Below are positions 46,140 to 59,092 of a stretch of DNA of 64,000 bases, in pieces. Source of the stretch: Zygnema cylindricum (taxonomy: Eukaryota; Streptophyta; Zygnematophyceae; Zygnematales; Zygnemataceae); NCBI GenBank assembly GCA_037447655.1, contig JBBHKE010001661.1, positions 33,501 through 97,500 on the forward strand, given 5' to 3'. Below the pieces are notes generated by a model. That model saw only the letters and a program-made list of their open reading frames with translations. It had not been told where the DNA came from and did not search any database. Numbering within the stretch: position 1 is the stretch's first letter; every line of letters starts with the position of its first letter. The position numbers were made by a program, and so were the translations under genes.

Positions 46140-46334
46140 TATTCAACAAACCAGCTTTAAGCAGCAAGCAATCAATAGCAGTGGGGCAGCAAACACGCAA
46201 TAATAGCAACAAATATGCAGTAATATTTGCAAGCAAGTAATAACATAAGCAAGCTAAGCAATAAAATCAGCATTCAAGGAAACCATCAATAATATCAGCA
46301 AGCAAAGCAATAACAACAATAATAGTTACAGCAC
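46140..46334 (+). promoter_or_regulatory. probable 5' UTR of the nucleotidase gene, CAA/GCAA-rich
   Basis: A purine- and CAA-rich stretch with repeated AGCAAGCAATAA-like units ends in an in-frame TAG at 46323-46325, followed by the ATG at 46335. CAA-rich leaders are typical of unstructured plant 5' UTRs. The transcription start is not defined. Confidence 0.4.
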
Positions 46335-49300
46335 ATGCACACAAACACTCTCATGTGCAGTCGGAGGATGATCCTTGCTGCTTCTTTCCGCTCTCTCGCA
46401 CACTCCTTTCATCATCAACATCATTATCATTATCATCAACTGCAACATCCAAGCTTCAATAGAAACATTGTTGTCAAGAGGTTTTCTACAAATCTAGCGA
46501 CCTCCTTTCCTAATTCATCTAGTTCATCGTATTCTTTATCAGATGCTTCTAATGAGGTAGCAAACACTTTGTCAAATAGGTTTTCCAATACAATATCAAG
46601 TTACTGTCAGTCTCACCTTTGCAAACCTTCTTTATTTGCAAGAGGCTTCTTAAGACGTTTTAGCTTAAATCATGCTCCTGACTTAACAGGATGTTTCTCT
46701 GGAAAAAGAAAAAAATTGTCGTCTTTTGGAATAAACTTGCATGACTGTGAGCAACGTTCGCCATATTCTTTTGCGGCTTTACCGGCCATTGAGAGAAGTA
46801 CTTCAGATAAGTATTTGGAAGATCAAGAAGTAAAGGAAGGAGGTGAAATCAATATGAGTGTGATTGAAGACATTGCTCGTGGTGTCATTATCAAGGATCC
46901 AGCTGGATTGGAAAGAAAAAAACAAGCAATCAAAGAAGCGGGAACAGAAAAATTGCAGGTTAGTTTTGTACTCTTTAAAAAACCGCAAATGATTTTCTAG
47001 GATTTTCTTAGGGTTTTTTGGTTTTATTAAGGTTCTTTTTTCATGTCGAGCCTGTAGAAATCTGTAGAAATCCGTGTGTAAACCTTGTGGGAATATTTGC
47101 TCCGAGAAGTCCATTGTGTGTGGTGAGAATCCTTCCTCTCTCTCCTCCTCTCTCCTCTCATATATATATATATATATAATATATAAATATCATGCTTTTG
47201 CTCATGTGTGTTTTGTGTAATCATCCCCCCTTTTTTCATCCCTCCCTTTTTCATGCTTTGCAACCTTTATAGGATTTTTTGTCATAGGTTTTACTTTGAA
47301 TCCTGGCGTTCCAATATTGGAGTTTTCTGTCAAATGAGTAATACGTCATGTCATTTGGTGATTTTTTCTGTAATTCAAGTTCACCATTGAGGATGAAAGT
47401 CACAGTTGAGGACTTTATCAGGTGCCACCACCTGAAGGAAAAATATCCACCACTTACTCTTGACAATGTCGTTTGCACTTGATTAGATTGAAGTCATAGC
47501 CTTTTGATCCATATTAGTGTGGTTCACATTGTATTTTAACCACCTTCTTCTGGACAATTCGTAAGTAATACGGGTAAGTAATATGGTGTTTCTTGAGTTT
47601 ATTATTTCAGAATCTTTGTCACTGGATTATGGATCATGTGTGGGGCCACATCATCATCACAGTTTTTGTCATTTTTAGATTGCTTTTTCGAATAATAAGT
47701 TCTTCTAAAGGGCAATTTTAATTGCCCCAAGCATGATATTTTTCAAAGGTCTCATGCATATGGAAAGCACATTTGCACATGATATAGTGCACACTTCCCA
47801 TTGCTATGAGTGGAAGGGTCATCCAGTTTAAATGCGGAATTCGAATGTATAATACTAATTTAGTGTAGGGAGATGTGCTAAATTGTAGCGTACTCTCTTA
47901 AATAGTTTTGTTAGCACTATTTTATCATTTTTGTCCAAGAAAAGGTATGTGCAGTGTAGTTCGCCGCTTGCATTGACTGTTTGAATATGTTTTTACGTAT
48001 TATAGTGTTGCTGTCATGTAGATTGATGGACTCTTTTTTTAACGCTTACCATACAAATATTTACCAAATTTAGTTTAGTAATATAGAAACTTTGGCGGTA
48101 TTTAAGGAGGATTGAATGAGATATTGTGAGCATAACAATGTCGAACCCAGACAAATGGTGTTGGCAGTGTGGTGCTTTTAGGTGGCCCCTTTGTTCCATC
48201 ATGTTGAAACTAGGCGAGGTATGGAACAGGAGTTAAAAAAATAAACAAGATTCTGGCGAGGAAAATGAGACAGTTTTAGACAGACTTAAGTCATTCGCTA
48301 TCAAATGAATCAATTTGCGGTCCTTGCAGTTCCTCATCTTTTTCAGAGGACGAGACATTTATTTTTTAAGTAATAAGAGGGATTTTGTCAAATGACTAGT
48401 CTCTGTTTCATAAAACGTTGTTTTCTTGTGATTGAACAACCGAGAGTGTTTCCTGAATTATTCGAAACCTGCTTTAATCTAATATGTGTCCTTAAGTAAA
48501 AGGGTGAACAGGAACAGACTTAGAGAGCAAGGGGAGAGGGAGAGGGAGGACGTGGGACAGAGAAGTGAGAGGCAAAAGGTTCAGGCTTATTTGGGATTTA
48601 ATATTGCAAAAGACACTAGATTGGGTTCCTACCTATTGGTTTCTAACCAATTTAGGGAGTGACGTTGTTTTGTTTTGCAGGTGATTGCAGATTTTGACAT
48701 GACATTAACCAGTTTCTTGGTGAATGGAAGAAGAGGACAGAGTACGTTCAAATTGGGATTCCTAATGGGCAGTATTGTGACTGTTTTTTTCGATTCTATA
48801 TCGAGGGATGCAAGAGTTCATTGTGTTTTGTTGAAAAAACTTTAAGTATTTGTTTTTTAGTTGTGAGCCTACTTTATGGAGCTACAACGTAGTTCTCATT
48901 TTCTTCCATTGCGACATTCCGCATAAAAAATACGACAAGTTTGCACCAGAACTTTTATTTGAATGAGTGAAAAAAGTATGAACTATAATAATGATTTTTG
49001 GTGTAGTCATGGCCATGATCATGTATTAGAGGGATGCAACACTTGTATGAAATGGAAAAAGGTGTAATAAGGAATAGAAATTCTTCCCCTTGAGATTTTC
49101 TTTCAAGAACGTGTTTGAAGTGTGGATGGTAGGATGTTAAGTACCAGGGTTTGCAGGTTTTTGTTGGGACAATATTTATAGAATATTAGTAAATATAATA
49201 TAGAATTAGAATATATTATTAAAAGTATGAGTGAGCGAGAGAAGAGTGACATCCCTATTTTGGGTGGATTTGATAAGTTTCGTGAACACAAGAAATTTCC

Positions 49301-52300
49301 CTTATTGGTGTCTCCCTTGGGAAGGACGTGTATTGCCTGTATTGCAGGTTTTTGTTGGGAAAGGAACCCTATAAAAGATTGAGCAGCCATTTTTAAGTTG
49401 ATTTAGTTATTGGGGAGAGTAAACTTTTTTTGTGGCAGGTTGTCATTCACTTGTAGTAACAGAAGATGCGGATGTCAATGAAGATCGCCGAAAACTTCAC
49501 GCCAAATATTATCCTCTAGAAATTGATGCTACAATTTCACACGACCAAAAGCTTCAATATATGGAGGAATGGTAAGGCATTCGGGAAAGAATGATAGGAG
49601 CAGTGCAATGCTTTCTTTGGTTTTTCTTAAGGCAGTGATCCTGATGCTTGAGCATAAATCAGATGATTGTGTTCAATCCAAACTTTATGGACTATTGAAG
49701 TTTCACCTGTTGTGTAGGAATATCTAATTGAAGTTTGATGTTGTTTTCTTTTTGTATCTGGCAGAAAAAAGTTTTTACTGACATCATTTTAAACTCTGCC
49801 TATAAACATGTTGTTTTGTATATGTATAGACATAACAAATACACACACATATGTATATATGTATATTTACCTATGAAATGTAAAACCTGTTCATCTGGTC
49901 ATAATTGTATCCATGTAAGAAAGTACTGAACTTTCCTGCAGGCCTCATTTATTTGGTGGGATTATGTATAAAGTACATTTCCTCTTGTTTTCAAATGTGC
50001 AACTGAGCCTGTGTTTTTTATCATAAATGTAATTTATGCAGGTGGGCTGAGTCCCATAGACTTATAATAAAGGGAGGTCTCACATTTCAAACCATTCAAC
50101 AATCTGTGGCGAATGCAAATATTGGTTTCCGAAATGGTTCGGCGGAACTTTTTGAGCTTCTAGAGGTATACCCAACATGTATTATAAATTATCTCTTTAG
50201 TTTGTCCATAAACGCTTCTTTTGTTATTTCCTTTCTTTTTGTTCAACTAATGAGCCAATTTGGTCTTTGTTTTTGTTTCTCGCATCAATTGTCACTTTAT
50301 TTTATCACTTAATTTTATTTCACATTTTTTGTCAATGTGGCTTTCGACAGTCCTTTTTTAAAGTCTGAGTGCATTTTTTTCTTGTTGAATTCTGTTTTCC
50401 TTGTTTTGTGCATGTTGATGCCTTCTTTTCAAGTTTTTAATTTTTATCTTTATTTTTTAAAACTACTTTTTCATTTTTTTTCAAAATGTTTGGCACAGCG
50501 CCACGATGTACCCGTTTTAATTTTCTCGGCCGGCCTTGCTGACATCATCGAAGAGGTAAACTTTTTCATCCCGTTTTTAAACAGCATAGAAACTTAGTGA
50601 GGATGTCATGGTTTTGAAAGCAACTTTCTCTTCGGTTTTTCTTTTCCTAGTGGTGCATTTTTTGTCACTTCTGTTCTGTTTGTTGCCCTCTCGTCGACTT
50701 TTTTGATAAGGGAATGGCTGGAGAATATTCAACTGAGACAGATCTTCTTTTTCTTTTTTTCTTCTGTTTGTTTTTGTTTCCCCATTTTCGTTTGAAAGGT
50801 TTTACGGCAAAAACTGAAAAGAGATTTTCCAAATGTGCGAGTTGTCTCGAACCGGATGGATTTTGACGACACGGGTCGTTTGGTGGGATTTAAAGGCATG
50901 TCTTCTATATTGTTCACGACATTTTTTAACTTCGATTTGGGCTGTAAGATGAGTTCCATAAGAGAAATGTTTTGAACCATAAACTTATTCAGCTTGTTTT
51001 TTTTTTATCAGGTAATAGCATGGTTGTTTGTAACCTTTCTGTTTCCTAACATTGCCAATAATATAAGAGGCATACGGAGTCGAAGGACTCCACACTGCCT
51101 ATAATAGATTGGCAGATCGTTGAAAGCGTAAAACTTAGTATTTTTGAAATATTTTGTTTAAAATATCACAATAAATTTTACCTTTTCAATGGACTTATTG
51201 ACTTTGGGGCTCCAGGAAGAGTGATTCATGTACTTAACAAAAACGAACATGCTCTGGAAATGAACTCTACTTCACCGAAAAACGGAACTGTCGAAGCTGT
51301 GAACATGGATTCTGTGGAGGCAGAGAAGGTCTTGCATAGGACAAATGTTGTTCTTTTGGGTGATCATTTGGGCGACTTGCGTATGTCAGAGGGAGTTGAC
51401 TGTGAAAATCGTATCACGGTTGGGTTCCTGTAAGTACCGTTCTCTTCCTCCTCTTCTCATTCACTTCCTCCTCCTTTCCTTCTCTTCCTCTTCCTCTCCT
51501 TTTCTTCCTCCCTTCATTCCTCATTCTCTTCCTCCTCTCATTCTCGTCCACTTCCTCTCCTTTTCTTCCTCCCCTCATTCTCTTCCTCCTCTCAGGCTCG
51601 ATATGTTATTTATGGGAAGCAATCCTTTTTGAGTGAAAATCAAAACTGCTGTCATATGTGGTCAGTTACTGGTTTTTTGTTGAAAAAACTTTTTTTTTTT
51701 TTGCATAAACGGACTGAAGTCAGTTGCCCTCTTTTTGCCGAAAAGACATGCTATTCTTTTCATTTATGGAATGAACTCAGTAATGGTCTTTTTGTTGAAA
51801 AACCATACGTTATTTTTTGATTGAATGGACTGAATTCAGTTTTTGTCTTTTAGTTGACAAAAATATGTTGTTTTTTACATATTCTGATAATGTGAATTGC
51901 TGTCCCAATAGGTTGATGATTGTGGTTTGTACAATGATATGGAAATTAATATCACAAAAAAATGAGAGACAGTTTCTACATCAAGACTATTTAAAAAAAA
52001 AAAAAATCCTCATTTAGATATTGATGACAAAAAGAGAATTGTCTTCAACCTTAAGGACCCTTTCTGTCAGCTTTGGGCATTTGTCTTAAAGGACCAGGGA
52101 TGTTAAATTACATCCAAATCCTCTCCCTCCCCTTCCTCCCCTACACCCCCTCCCCTCATTTCCCTGTCCTCCCTTCCCTTCCCTTCCCTTCCCTTCTCGT
52201 CCCTTCCTTTCCCTTCCCTTCTCGTCCCTTCCCTTCCCTTCCCCTCCCTCCCTTCCTTATTTTTCCTAGCTTTGGTCTTTTTCTAACTTAAGTGTCCACT

Positions 52301-53432
52301 GTTTGGTGGGGAGACAGAAATGACAATGTTGAGCAGCAACTTCAGGATTATGTCGAGAAATTTGACATAGTATTGTTGGTGAGTTTTGTCTTCTTTCTCG
52401 TTAAACTTAATTGCTATTATGATGAGAAATTTAGCATAGTATTGTAATTTGACATAGTATTGTTGGGAGTTTCTTCATCTCTCTCAATAAACCAATGGCT
52501 ATTATGATGAGACATTTTATTTAGTGTCGTTGGCGAGTTTTTTTTTTCCTCTCATTAAACGTAATTGCTATCAAGATAGGAGATTTGCCATAGTGTCGTT
52601 GGTGAGTTTTTTCTTCTCCCTCATTCGTAAATTCACCACTACACCGTGTATCGCTATTAGCGTTATTTTTTTTTCCACCACTTAAAACATCTTTTCTCCA
52701 TACACAGTTGTCCGATTTTCAATTTGATACCGCCAAGTGGAAGCTGAGCATCTTACCTTTCAATATAAACCGTCAGATCAACAATCTGACATGTGTGTAC
52801 GGAGAAAAGATGTTTTAAGTAGCGAAAAAAGCATTAACACTAATAGCGATACACGGTGTACATACACGGTGTACTGTACACCGTGTATCGCTATTAGTGT
52901 TAATAATTTTTTTGCCACCTAAAACATTTTTTCTCCGTACACTCTTGTCCGATTTTCAATTTGAGACCGTCAATCGGAAGCTGAGAATATTAATTTTCAA
53001 TTGCATCCTTCTGATCTAAAAACCAACATGCGTGTACAGAGAAAAGATGTTTAAAGAGACGAAAAAAACATGAACACTAGTAACAATTCACGGTGTAGTG
53101 CCACTCTATTTGTACCGAAAAATAAATAGTGTAGAACTAGTCTCAAAAAAAAAAACGACACAATTTTAGCTGGAGTGCAAAATCCTGGAAAATATTTTAG
53201 GAAGTGTGCGAGGGAGAGAGGGAGGGAGAGAGGGAGGGGAGAGAGGGAGAGTGAGGAGAGAGGGAGAGAGGAGAGGGAGCGAGGGAGAGAGAGGAGAAAG
53301 GGAGAGAGGGAGGGGGGAAGAGGGGGGACAGGAGAGACAAGAATTATTGACGTTTTGGTAAATATTGGAGGTTTTTTTCAGAATGATGCGTCGATGGAGG
53401 CTGTGATGCGTCTTTTGGAGGATTTGGTTTGA
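46335..53432 (+). CDS. NT5C3: cytosolic 5'-nucleotidase III-like pyrimidine 5'-nucleotidase (UMPH-1), nine exons
   Basis: It hydrolyses pyrimidine nucleoside 5'-monophosphates (UMP, CMP) through a phospho-aspartate, as a HAD phosphatase. Exons: 46335-46958, 48681-48741, 49439-49571, 50042-50165, 50499-50555, 50799-50895, 51216-51429, 52318-52378, 53382-53432; total 1422 nt, 473 residues, all phases fit. HAD motifs: I DFDMT at 212-216 (nucleophile D212, D214); II Ser in IFSAG at 322-326; IV GDHLGD at 414-419. KGGLTF, NGSAELFELL and SNRMDFD are also present. A stop lies 9 nt upstream of the start codon. The first ~170 residues are Ser/Arg-rich and end before the conserved core, so they probably hold an organelle transit peptide (inferred). 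Intron 6 (50896-51215) begins GC instead of GT. Motif IV in the form GDHLGDL is the plant version. Confidence 0.93.
47157..47186. repeat. TA microsatellite in nucleotidase intron 1
   Basis: Alternating TA of about 25 bp within the 1722-bp first intron (46959-48680). I see nothing else in that intron. Confidence 0.8.
51436..51600. repeat. CTTCCT-rich repeat in nucleotidase intron 7
   Basis: Pyrimidine repeat starting just after the exon 7 donor (GTAAGT at 51430). A second CCCTT repeat fills 52119-52258 of the same intron. Confidence 0.85.
52637..53100. mobile_element. fold-back / MITE pair in nucleotidase intron 8
   Basis: There are two head-to-tail units, 52637-about 52860 and about 52878-53100. 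Each is an inverted repeat: the left arm CACTACACCGTGTATCGCTATTAG...AAAACATCTTTTCTCC is mirrored by GGAGAAAAGATGTTTTAA...CTAATAGCGATACACGG. The outer ends are CACTACACCGTG and CACGGTGTAGTG. The centre is a near-perfect palindrome (TACACGGTGTA-CTG-TACACCGTGTA, about 52864-52888). The termini resemble CACTA-type ends, but I could not confirm a 3-bp target duplication (cac against cca), so the superfamily is open. It encodes no protein. Confidence 0.8.
53205..53335. repeat. GAGGGAGA repeat in nucleotidase intron 8
   Basis: Purine repeat ending about 45 bp before the last exon acceptor (ttttttcag at 53373-53381). Confidence 0.85.
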
Positions 53433-55004
53433 ACGACCGAAAAATGTGACTATTTTTCGGGTTTTGGTTTTTTCTTTATCCATTCTTATTCATTAAATAC
53501 AATCTTTTCTAATAAATATCATCGAGCGAGAGAGGGAGAGGAATGGGAGAGGGAAAAGGAGAGAGAGAGGGAGAGGAGAAATATATTGTTGGGATGGCCG
53601 AAATTGTCTTTACATATTCTGCAAAGGAGAGTCATTTTTTCTTCGTTTTCTTAAAAAACATGGTTTATGGGACAATTCAATAGCAATTTATGGGACACTG
53701 CGATACTGTCCGCGTTTTAAAGTGAATCTTAGTTGAAAGACGATGCTAATGTATTGATAAAACGAAATTTTGATAAAAAAACACTGTTTATAAAATATTG
53801 AAACAGAATCCGGACCTTTTGTTACCAACGTGAGATTTTTCGATTGATTAATTTTTCGAGTTTTTGATTTTGTTATGACTATTTGGTATTTGACATAACT
53901 AGAAAGTAAATTGGAATAAGAACATCATGTCGGTGGTCAACATCGACAAAAAACTTCACCATGTATTGCTTTTTCTATTATTATTGTTTTTTTTTTCACA
54001 CTGGATTAATTTTTTTCCGTGCACACCTGTTAGATAAATTTTTTGGATATGTCAATGTCTTTCTCATCACTTATCTTGGACATGTTACAGTATTTTTGTG
54101 TGCACTTTTCGGATAATTTTTGTTGTTTTTGATGATGGTGTTTCCGTCATATATATCAACTTTTCTCTGTGTACTTGTCAGATTATTTTCATCATTTTTG
54201 TTTAATTTTTTTTGTCATTTATATCAACTTTTTTCCATGCACACTTCTCCCGGTTTTCATGTTATTAATTGGATGGTTGCAACAGAAAGCTAAGGGGAAG
54301 TTTCTATCAAAACAGATTATATATACAAAATTTTATTTAATTCTCTCTCATAGGGAGAGGAAGAGTTAAAAACCCCAAATGAACAACCAAAACTAAGACC
54401 TTGGAAAGGTTATAAAGAAACAAAAATTCTAAAAAATGCAAAGGGTATATAGTCCAGTAAAAATAGTTTTTAAAATTTAACATGTTAAATTTATAAAAAA
54501 TGCAAAGAGTATATAGTACAGTAAAAATAATTTTTAAAATTTAACATGTTTCTAATAAAAAAATTTAACATAAAGAGCGCAACGTTTTTATTTATAATAC
54601 AAAAAAAAAAAAAACTATAAGCCATCAACCTATATTGCATGGTACAAGTATATATTTTTAATACAAAAAAGACGCAATTTGAAAACTTTAGCACACTCAT
54701 GTTTTTATTTTGTTCTAAGATTTTCTAAAAGCATCTAAACATTTCATTCCTTAATTTAATTTAATTTTAATGGTTTTAGTAGTTATACTTTCCTCCGCAA
54801 ATGTTATGCTTTTTTTTTTTTTTTTTTTTTAGTTCGGAGTTTTTTTTCAACTTTTCCAAAAAAAAAAAAAATTACTAGGGTTTTTCCCAAGCTTTTTGAG
54901 ATTCTTTTTAGGGTTTACTTGGAGCTTTTTGTTTGTTTTTAAACACTGGACATGATTGATTTATTTCATTTTTTCTTTTTTCTTTTTTTCTTTTTATCTC
55001 CCTC
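53433..55004. other. non-coding AT-rich region
   Basis: No gene recognised. Around 54420-54545 a 66-bp unit (aaaaatgcaaagggtatatagtccagtaaaaata) is repeated once in tandem. Confidence 0.4.
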
Positions 55005-55016
55005 TTTTTTTTTTTT

Positions 55017-55074
<58 letters not shown>

Positions 55075-55140
55075 TTTTCTTTTTTTTTTTTTTTTTCCTT
55101 TTCCTTTTTTCTTTTTTTTTTTCTTTTTCTTTTTTTTTTT
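55005..55140. repeat. T-rich tract
   Basis: About 136 bp of almost pure T with single C interruptions. Confidence 0.95.
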
Positions 55141-56229
55141 TCCCCTCAATCGTCGAATTTTTCCGGACCACTCGTTTCTTTCCAAAAAAAATCGTTTGCC
55201 CGAAAAGTCTCCATGGTTTCGCATAAAGCTCGGTCGGAAGTTTCCGGAAGCAAAAGAGTGAGTCCTCCCGCCTAAAAAAACAAAAGAAAAAATAAAAATA
55301 AATAAATAAAAGATGAAATACACATTACTAGTGATAAACACACACACAAAATAAAATACTTCCAAAAACCCAAAAAACCAGAAAACCAAAAAACCCAAAA
55401 ACCACCATCAAAAACAGTAAACACGTGAAAAAAACAATCAGAAAATCACAATACAAATAATTACATTTTAAATACACCAAAAAAAGGTAAAAATACACAC
55501 TTAAAAAATTGGTTTTTGAAACACCCAAGCAAAAAAGGAAAAAAGAACAAAAAGGTTCAATTCACTAAATGGTTCAATTTCACAAACGGTGCGATCCACA
55601 CTATTTTTGACAAAAACAAAATTGTACCGTGAGAGCCAGAGAGGCAAATAAGACGAAAGGGAGAGAGCGAGAGATGGAAGCGAGTCGAGCTGCAAAAAGG
55701 CAAACGGGTACAAATAGATTTAAGAATTAAAAAAAACAAAACAAAAAGGAAAAGCAATAAGCAATAATAATAAAAAACAATAAGCAACCATGATAAAAAA
55801 TAGTAAGCAATGATAAATCCAAAATAAATAAATAAACAAAAAAGAAAAACCTGTCCAAGCATCTGCATATTCTCTAACACTCGGTATAATTACTGTGGAC
55901 TTAACCTGATCCATTTTTTTTTCTTTTTTTTAAAGTTTGATTTGAGGCATGCACATAAAACAGTGTGACCGTAATCAATTGACCTCCTCTTTGTAATGAG
56001 CTTTGAAATTTACGAAAAAAAATTGTTCGATGTGAAACTAATTGAATTCCGTTCAGTTGAGCGAGCTCTTCCATGGGAAATTTAACTAAATTGGTTCAAC
56101 GGGAATCCATTCTTCTATGTGAAACTAAACTGGACCATTCCATGCAAAATTAAATGCATTTGATTCAGTTGAAACCTGAATAGAATGTTTTTAGATGTAA
56201 GATCGCCGGAACTAAATTCTGTTCTACTG
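55141..56229. other. non-coding AT-rich region
   Basis: I see no coding evidence. The open frames reflect base composition. Confidence 0.4.
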
Positions 56230-56556
56230 AAACCGACTGTTCCATGTCTTCCAAACTGAACTGAATTTTGTTCAGAGGAAACCGACTGTTCCGTGTCTTT
56301 CTAACTTTACTGAATTCTGTTCAAGGGATAACCAGCTGTTCCACGTTTTTCTAACTGAGCTGAATTCCGTTCAACTGAAACCAAGTATTATTTCATACCT
56401 TTCTAACTTAACTGAATCCTGTTCAACGGAAACCAACTCTTCCATGTCTTTCTAAATGAACTGAATACTGTCCCAACGGAACCGACTCTTCCATGTCTCT
56501 CTCTAACTGATCTGAACTCTGTTCAACGGAAATCAACAGTTCCATGTCTTACCAAG
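56230..56556. repeat. minisatellite, about 50-bp unit, seven imperfect copies
   Basis: The unit is TTCCATGTCTTTCTAACTGA followed by aCTGAATTCTGTTCAACGGA and aaccgactg. Copies start near 56240, 56290, 56340, 56388, 56440, 56490 and 56540. More diverged copies may extend left to about 56040. Confidence 0.8.
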
Positions 56557-56636
56557 TTGTGGTGCGAAGATTCCCGCAACTCTCGCCGCCTGACTGCACA
56601 ATCCCAGAGCCGCGTTTCGGACATCCTGGGGGAAAA

Positions 56637-56766
56637 AAAGGAAAAAAAGGGAGAGGGCGGGAGGGAGGGAGGGAGAGAGAGAGGGAGGGAGGGAGGGCGG
56701 GCGGGCGGGGGGGAGGGAGAAAGGGAGGGAGGGAGACAGGGAGGGAGGGAGACAGGGAGGGAGGGA
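56637..56766. repeat. GGGA-rich repeat
   Basis: Purine repeat with GGGAGGGAGGGAGA units. Confidence 0.9.
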
Positions 56767-57029
56767 CTCGCTTGAACTCTAGTGTCAGAGGATCAAGGGA
56801 CGGGGACCAAATTTTGGGCTGAAGCACTTCACTGTGCTGCTCACATCAGAAATTGAGTGAAATTAGAGCGAAATGTTAAGCAATTTAGAGTATTTGGAAG
56901 TGAAGTGTTCTGTTTAGATAATTGATCAGATGAAGTAGAAATTAGAGCCAAAAGGCGTACCTGGAACCTTGTATAGGATGGGATGATAGTTAGGAAGTCT
57001 TCAAACATGCAGGCATGGACATAGGACAG

Positions 57030-58434
57030 AAAGACAATTGGATGTAAGTGGGTTTTTGAACTGAAGCTCAATCCAGAAAATACCACTGAGTGTTACACAT
57101 TTGGTAGCTAAGGGATACACACAAAGGGAAGGCATACATCATGATGAGACTTCCTCTCCCGTTGTTAAATTTCCATCAGTAAGAGTACTACTTATTATTG
57201 TAGCATTAGAAGATATGGAGGTATAATAGATGGACGCAAAAACTTTTTTTTAAATCGTGAATTAGAAGTGGAGGTACACATGAAGCAATCAGAAGGATTT
57301 GTGGAACCAAGAAAAGAGCACCTTGTATGTTAGCTGATAAAATTATTATATGGACAGAAACGGGCACCGAGACAATGAACATAAAGCTTGATAAGTTCCT
57401 AGTAGATCTTAGATACGAGAAAATCAACTTTCATCATTATATATATGTACTTCAACCAGATGATAGGGAAAATGTGCTCAATATAGCAGTGTATGTAGAT
57501 GATCTACTTATAATTAGTAAATCAGAAATTAGAATACAGGAGTTAAAAAAAAAACTAAATACAGAATTTGACATGAAAAATACAAGGGAGGCAAAATACA
57601 TCCTGGGGATATAGGTCGAGTGAGATAGAATTAACAGGATCATAACTATGGGGCTACCAATATTTGAACTACTCCCTTAGAAATTAAATGGAAGGATAAG
57701 GAAACTCTAGATAAGGAAGATATAAGTAAAAAAGAGGAGTGGTGTATGTTGGCTATACCATATTGAGAGATACTTATACCATATTGAGAGATACTAGGAA
57801 ACCTCATTTACTTTATAAACTGTATACGACCAGATATTGCAGTTTCCAGCAGAAGTCAACAAAAACCTCGGAAAACAAATTGTGAGACAGCGAAAAGGTT
57901 AAAGTATCCCATCGACACAAGAGAAATCTTGGAGGTGGAGATAAAAATAGCTATTTACACTTGGAGTGATGCGAGTTATGGTCACGACTTGCCATGAAAG
58001 TCTACATCCGGATATCAAGAACACTATCCAAGATAAGATAGTTATTAATCTTAGTTTCGTTGTTTTCTTTTGCTCAAGATCAGTAAGTGCCGGACAGGTC
58101 ACAGCAGAGTCTACTATGAAACTCGAGTTTAACTGCAGTCACTTTGGCAGTTAAGGAAATCATTTAGGTCAAGGCCATACTCCAAGAATGAGGGTTTATG
58201 CACACTGAGAGCAGCTATTGCCCTAGACATCACTTAAAGAGCAAGGATATTGATATTCAACTAGTATTCGTAAGAAAAGGCTATACAAAATAGAGTAATT
58301 AGGATGTAGATAGATCTCAAATTCACATGTAGTTGTAGATATGCTGACTAAGGCTCTACCAGTTCCTAGGCTAAGATTCTGCAAAGATGAATGTCAATTG
58401 ATCAGCTGCTAGGACTCATGAAAGTTAAGGGGAG
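57030..58434 (+). pseudogene. copia D RT-RNase H relic
   Basis: This is a third copia lineage on the plus strand. It starts at TIGCKWVFELKLNPENT (57034). RT has the intact active site VYVDDLLIIS (57489-57518) and continues DMKNTREAKYILGI. RNase H shows TWSDASYGHDLP (57958) and ends near VDMLTKALPVPRLRFCKDEC (58336-58395). Many stops and frameshifts interrupt it, and gag, protease and integrase are missing. A polypurine tract AAGTTAAGGGGAG ends at 58434, so the 3' LTR should start at 58435 (TCTTGG, perhaps a mutated TGTTGG). I cannot define its end. Confidence 0.85.
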
Positions 58435-59092
58435 TCTTGGAAATAACTTACTTGACTCTCTGTGTGAGAGAGTGCAGTTTAGGACGATACTTTTAGTGAA
58501 CTATTCCACTTTGTGCCCTAATTTGTGTGACAGCGTGACAAGTGATGTGTAACTTTAGGAGTGTCCGTACACTCTGTACTAAATAGGATGTACATACCTC
58601 AAAAACACCTGCATGCATTTCGAGAGACCGAGGAGACCGAGTTACTTACAATTAGCGTTATCTGTCAAGAGATCCGCAGACATTCGATTGAATGTGCGCT
58701 ACAAGAATCGTCGGATGATTCAGGGTTTTCTTTAGGGTGTTTTAGAGTGTTTTAGTGTTTTTTAGGGTTTTATAGGGCACAAAAGGACCACGCATAGAAT
58801 ACGACACCCTCCACCGACAGATAATGTTAATCGAACGGTTGGGATCGACCGTTAAACTATTTAAGAGGACCACGGCGACGGTAGGGACATAGACGCTGAC
58901 GAGGATATTTTTGTCGAGAGCAGATTTTGTGTCGGCATCTAACTTTTAGTAATTATAATCTAATCTAATCTAATCGGCATTTAATCTAGAATTTTTTACA
59001 GTTTGTGTTTTTCGCATTATGATTTAGGGTGCGCAGTAGTGATTTGCGTATTGGACTTAATTAGGGGTTTCTATGTATTGGCGGTACACTGT
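58435..59092 (+). other. possible 3' LTR of copia D and flank
   Basis: The sequence following the copia D polypurine tract. No second copy is present in the window, so the LTR end cannot be set. No coding region is seen. Confidence 0.35.

Noticed and set aside
54908-55398. Long Lys- or Phe-rich open frames on both strands
   Set aside because: They are translations of a T-rich tract; no start context, domain or splice support.
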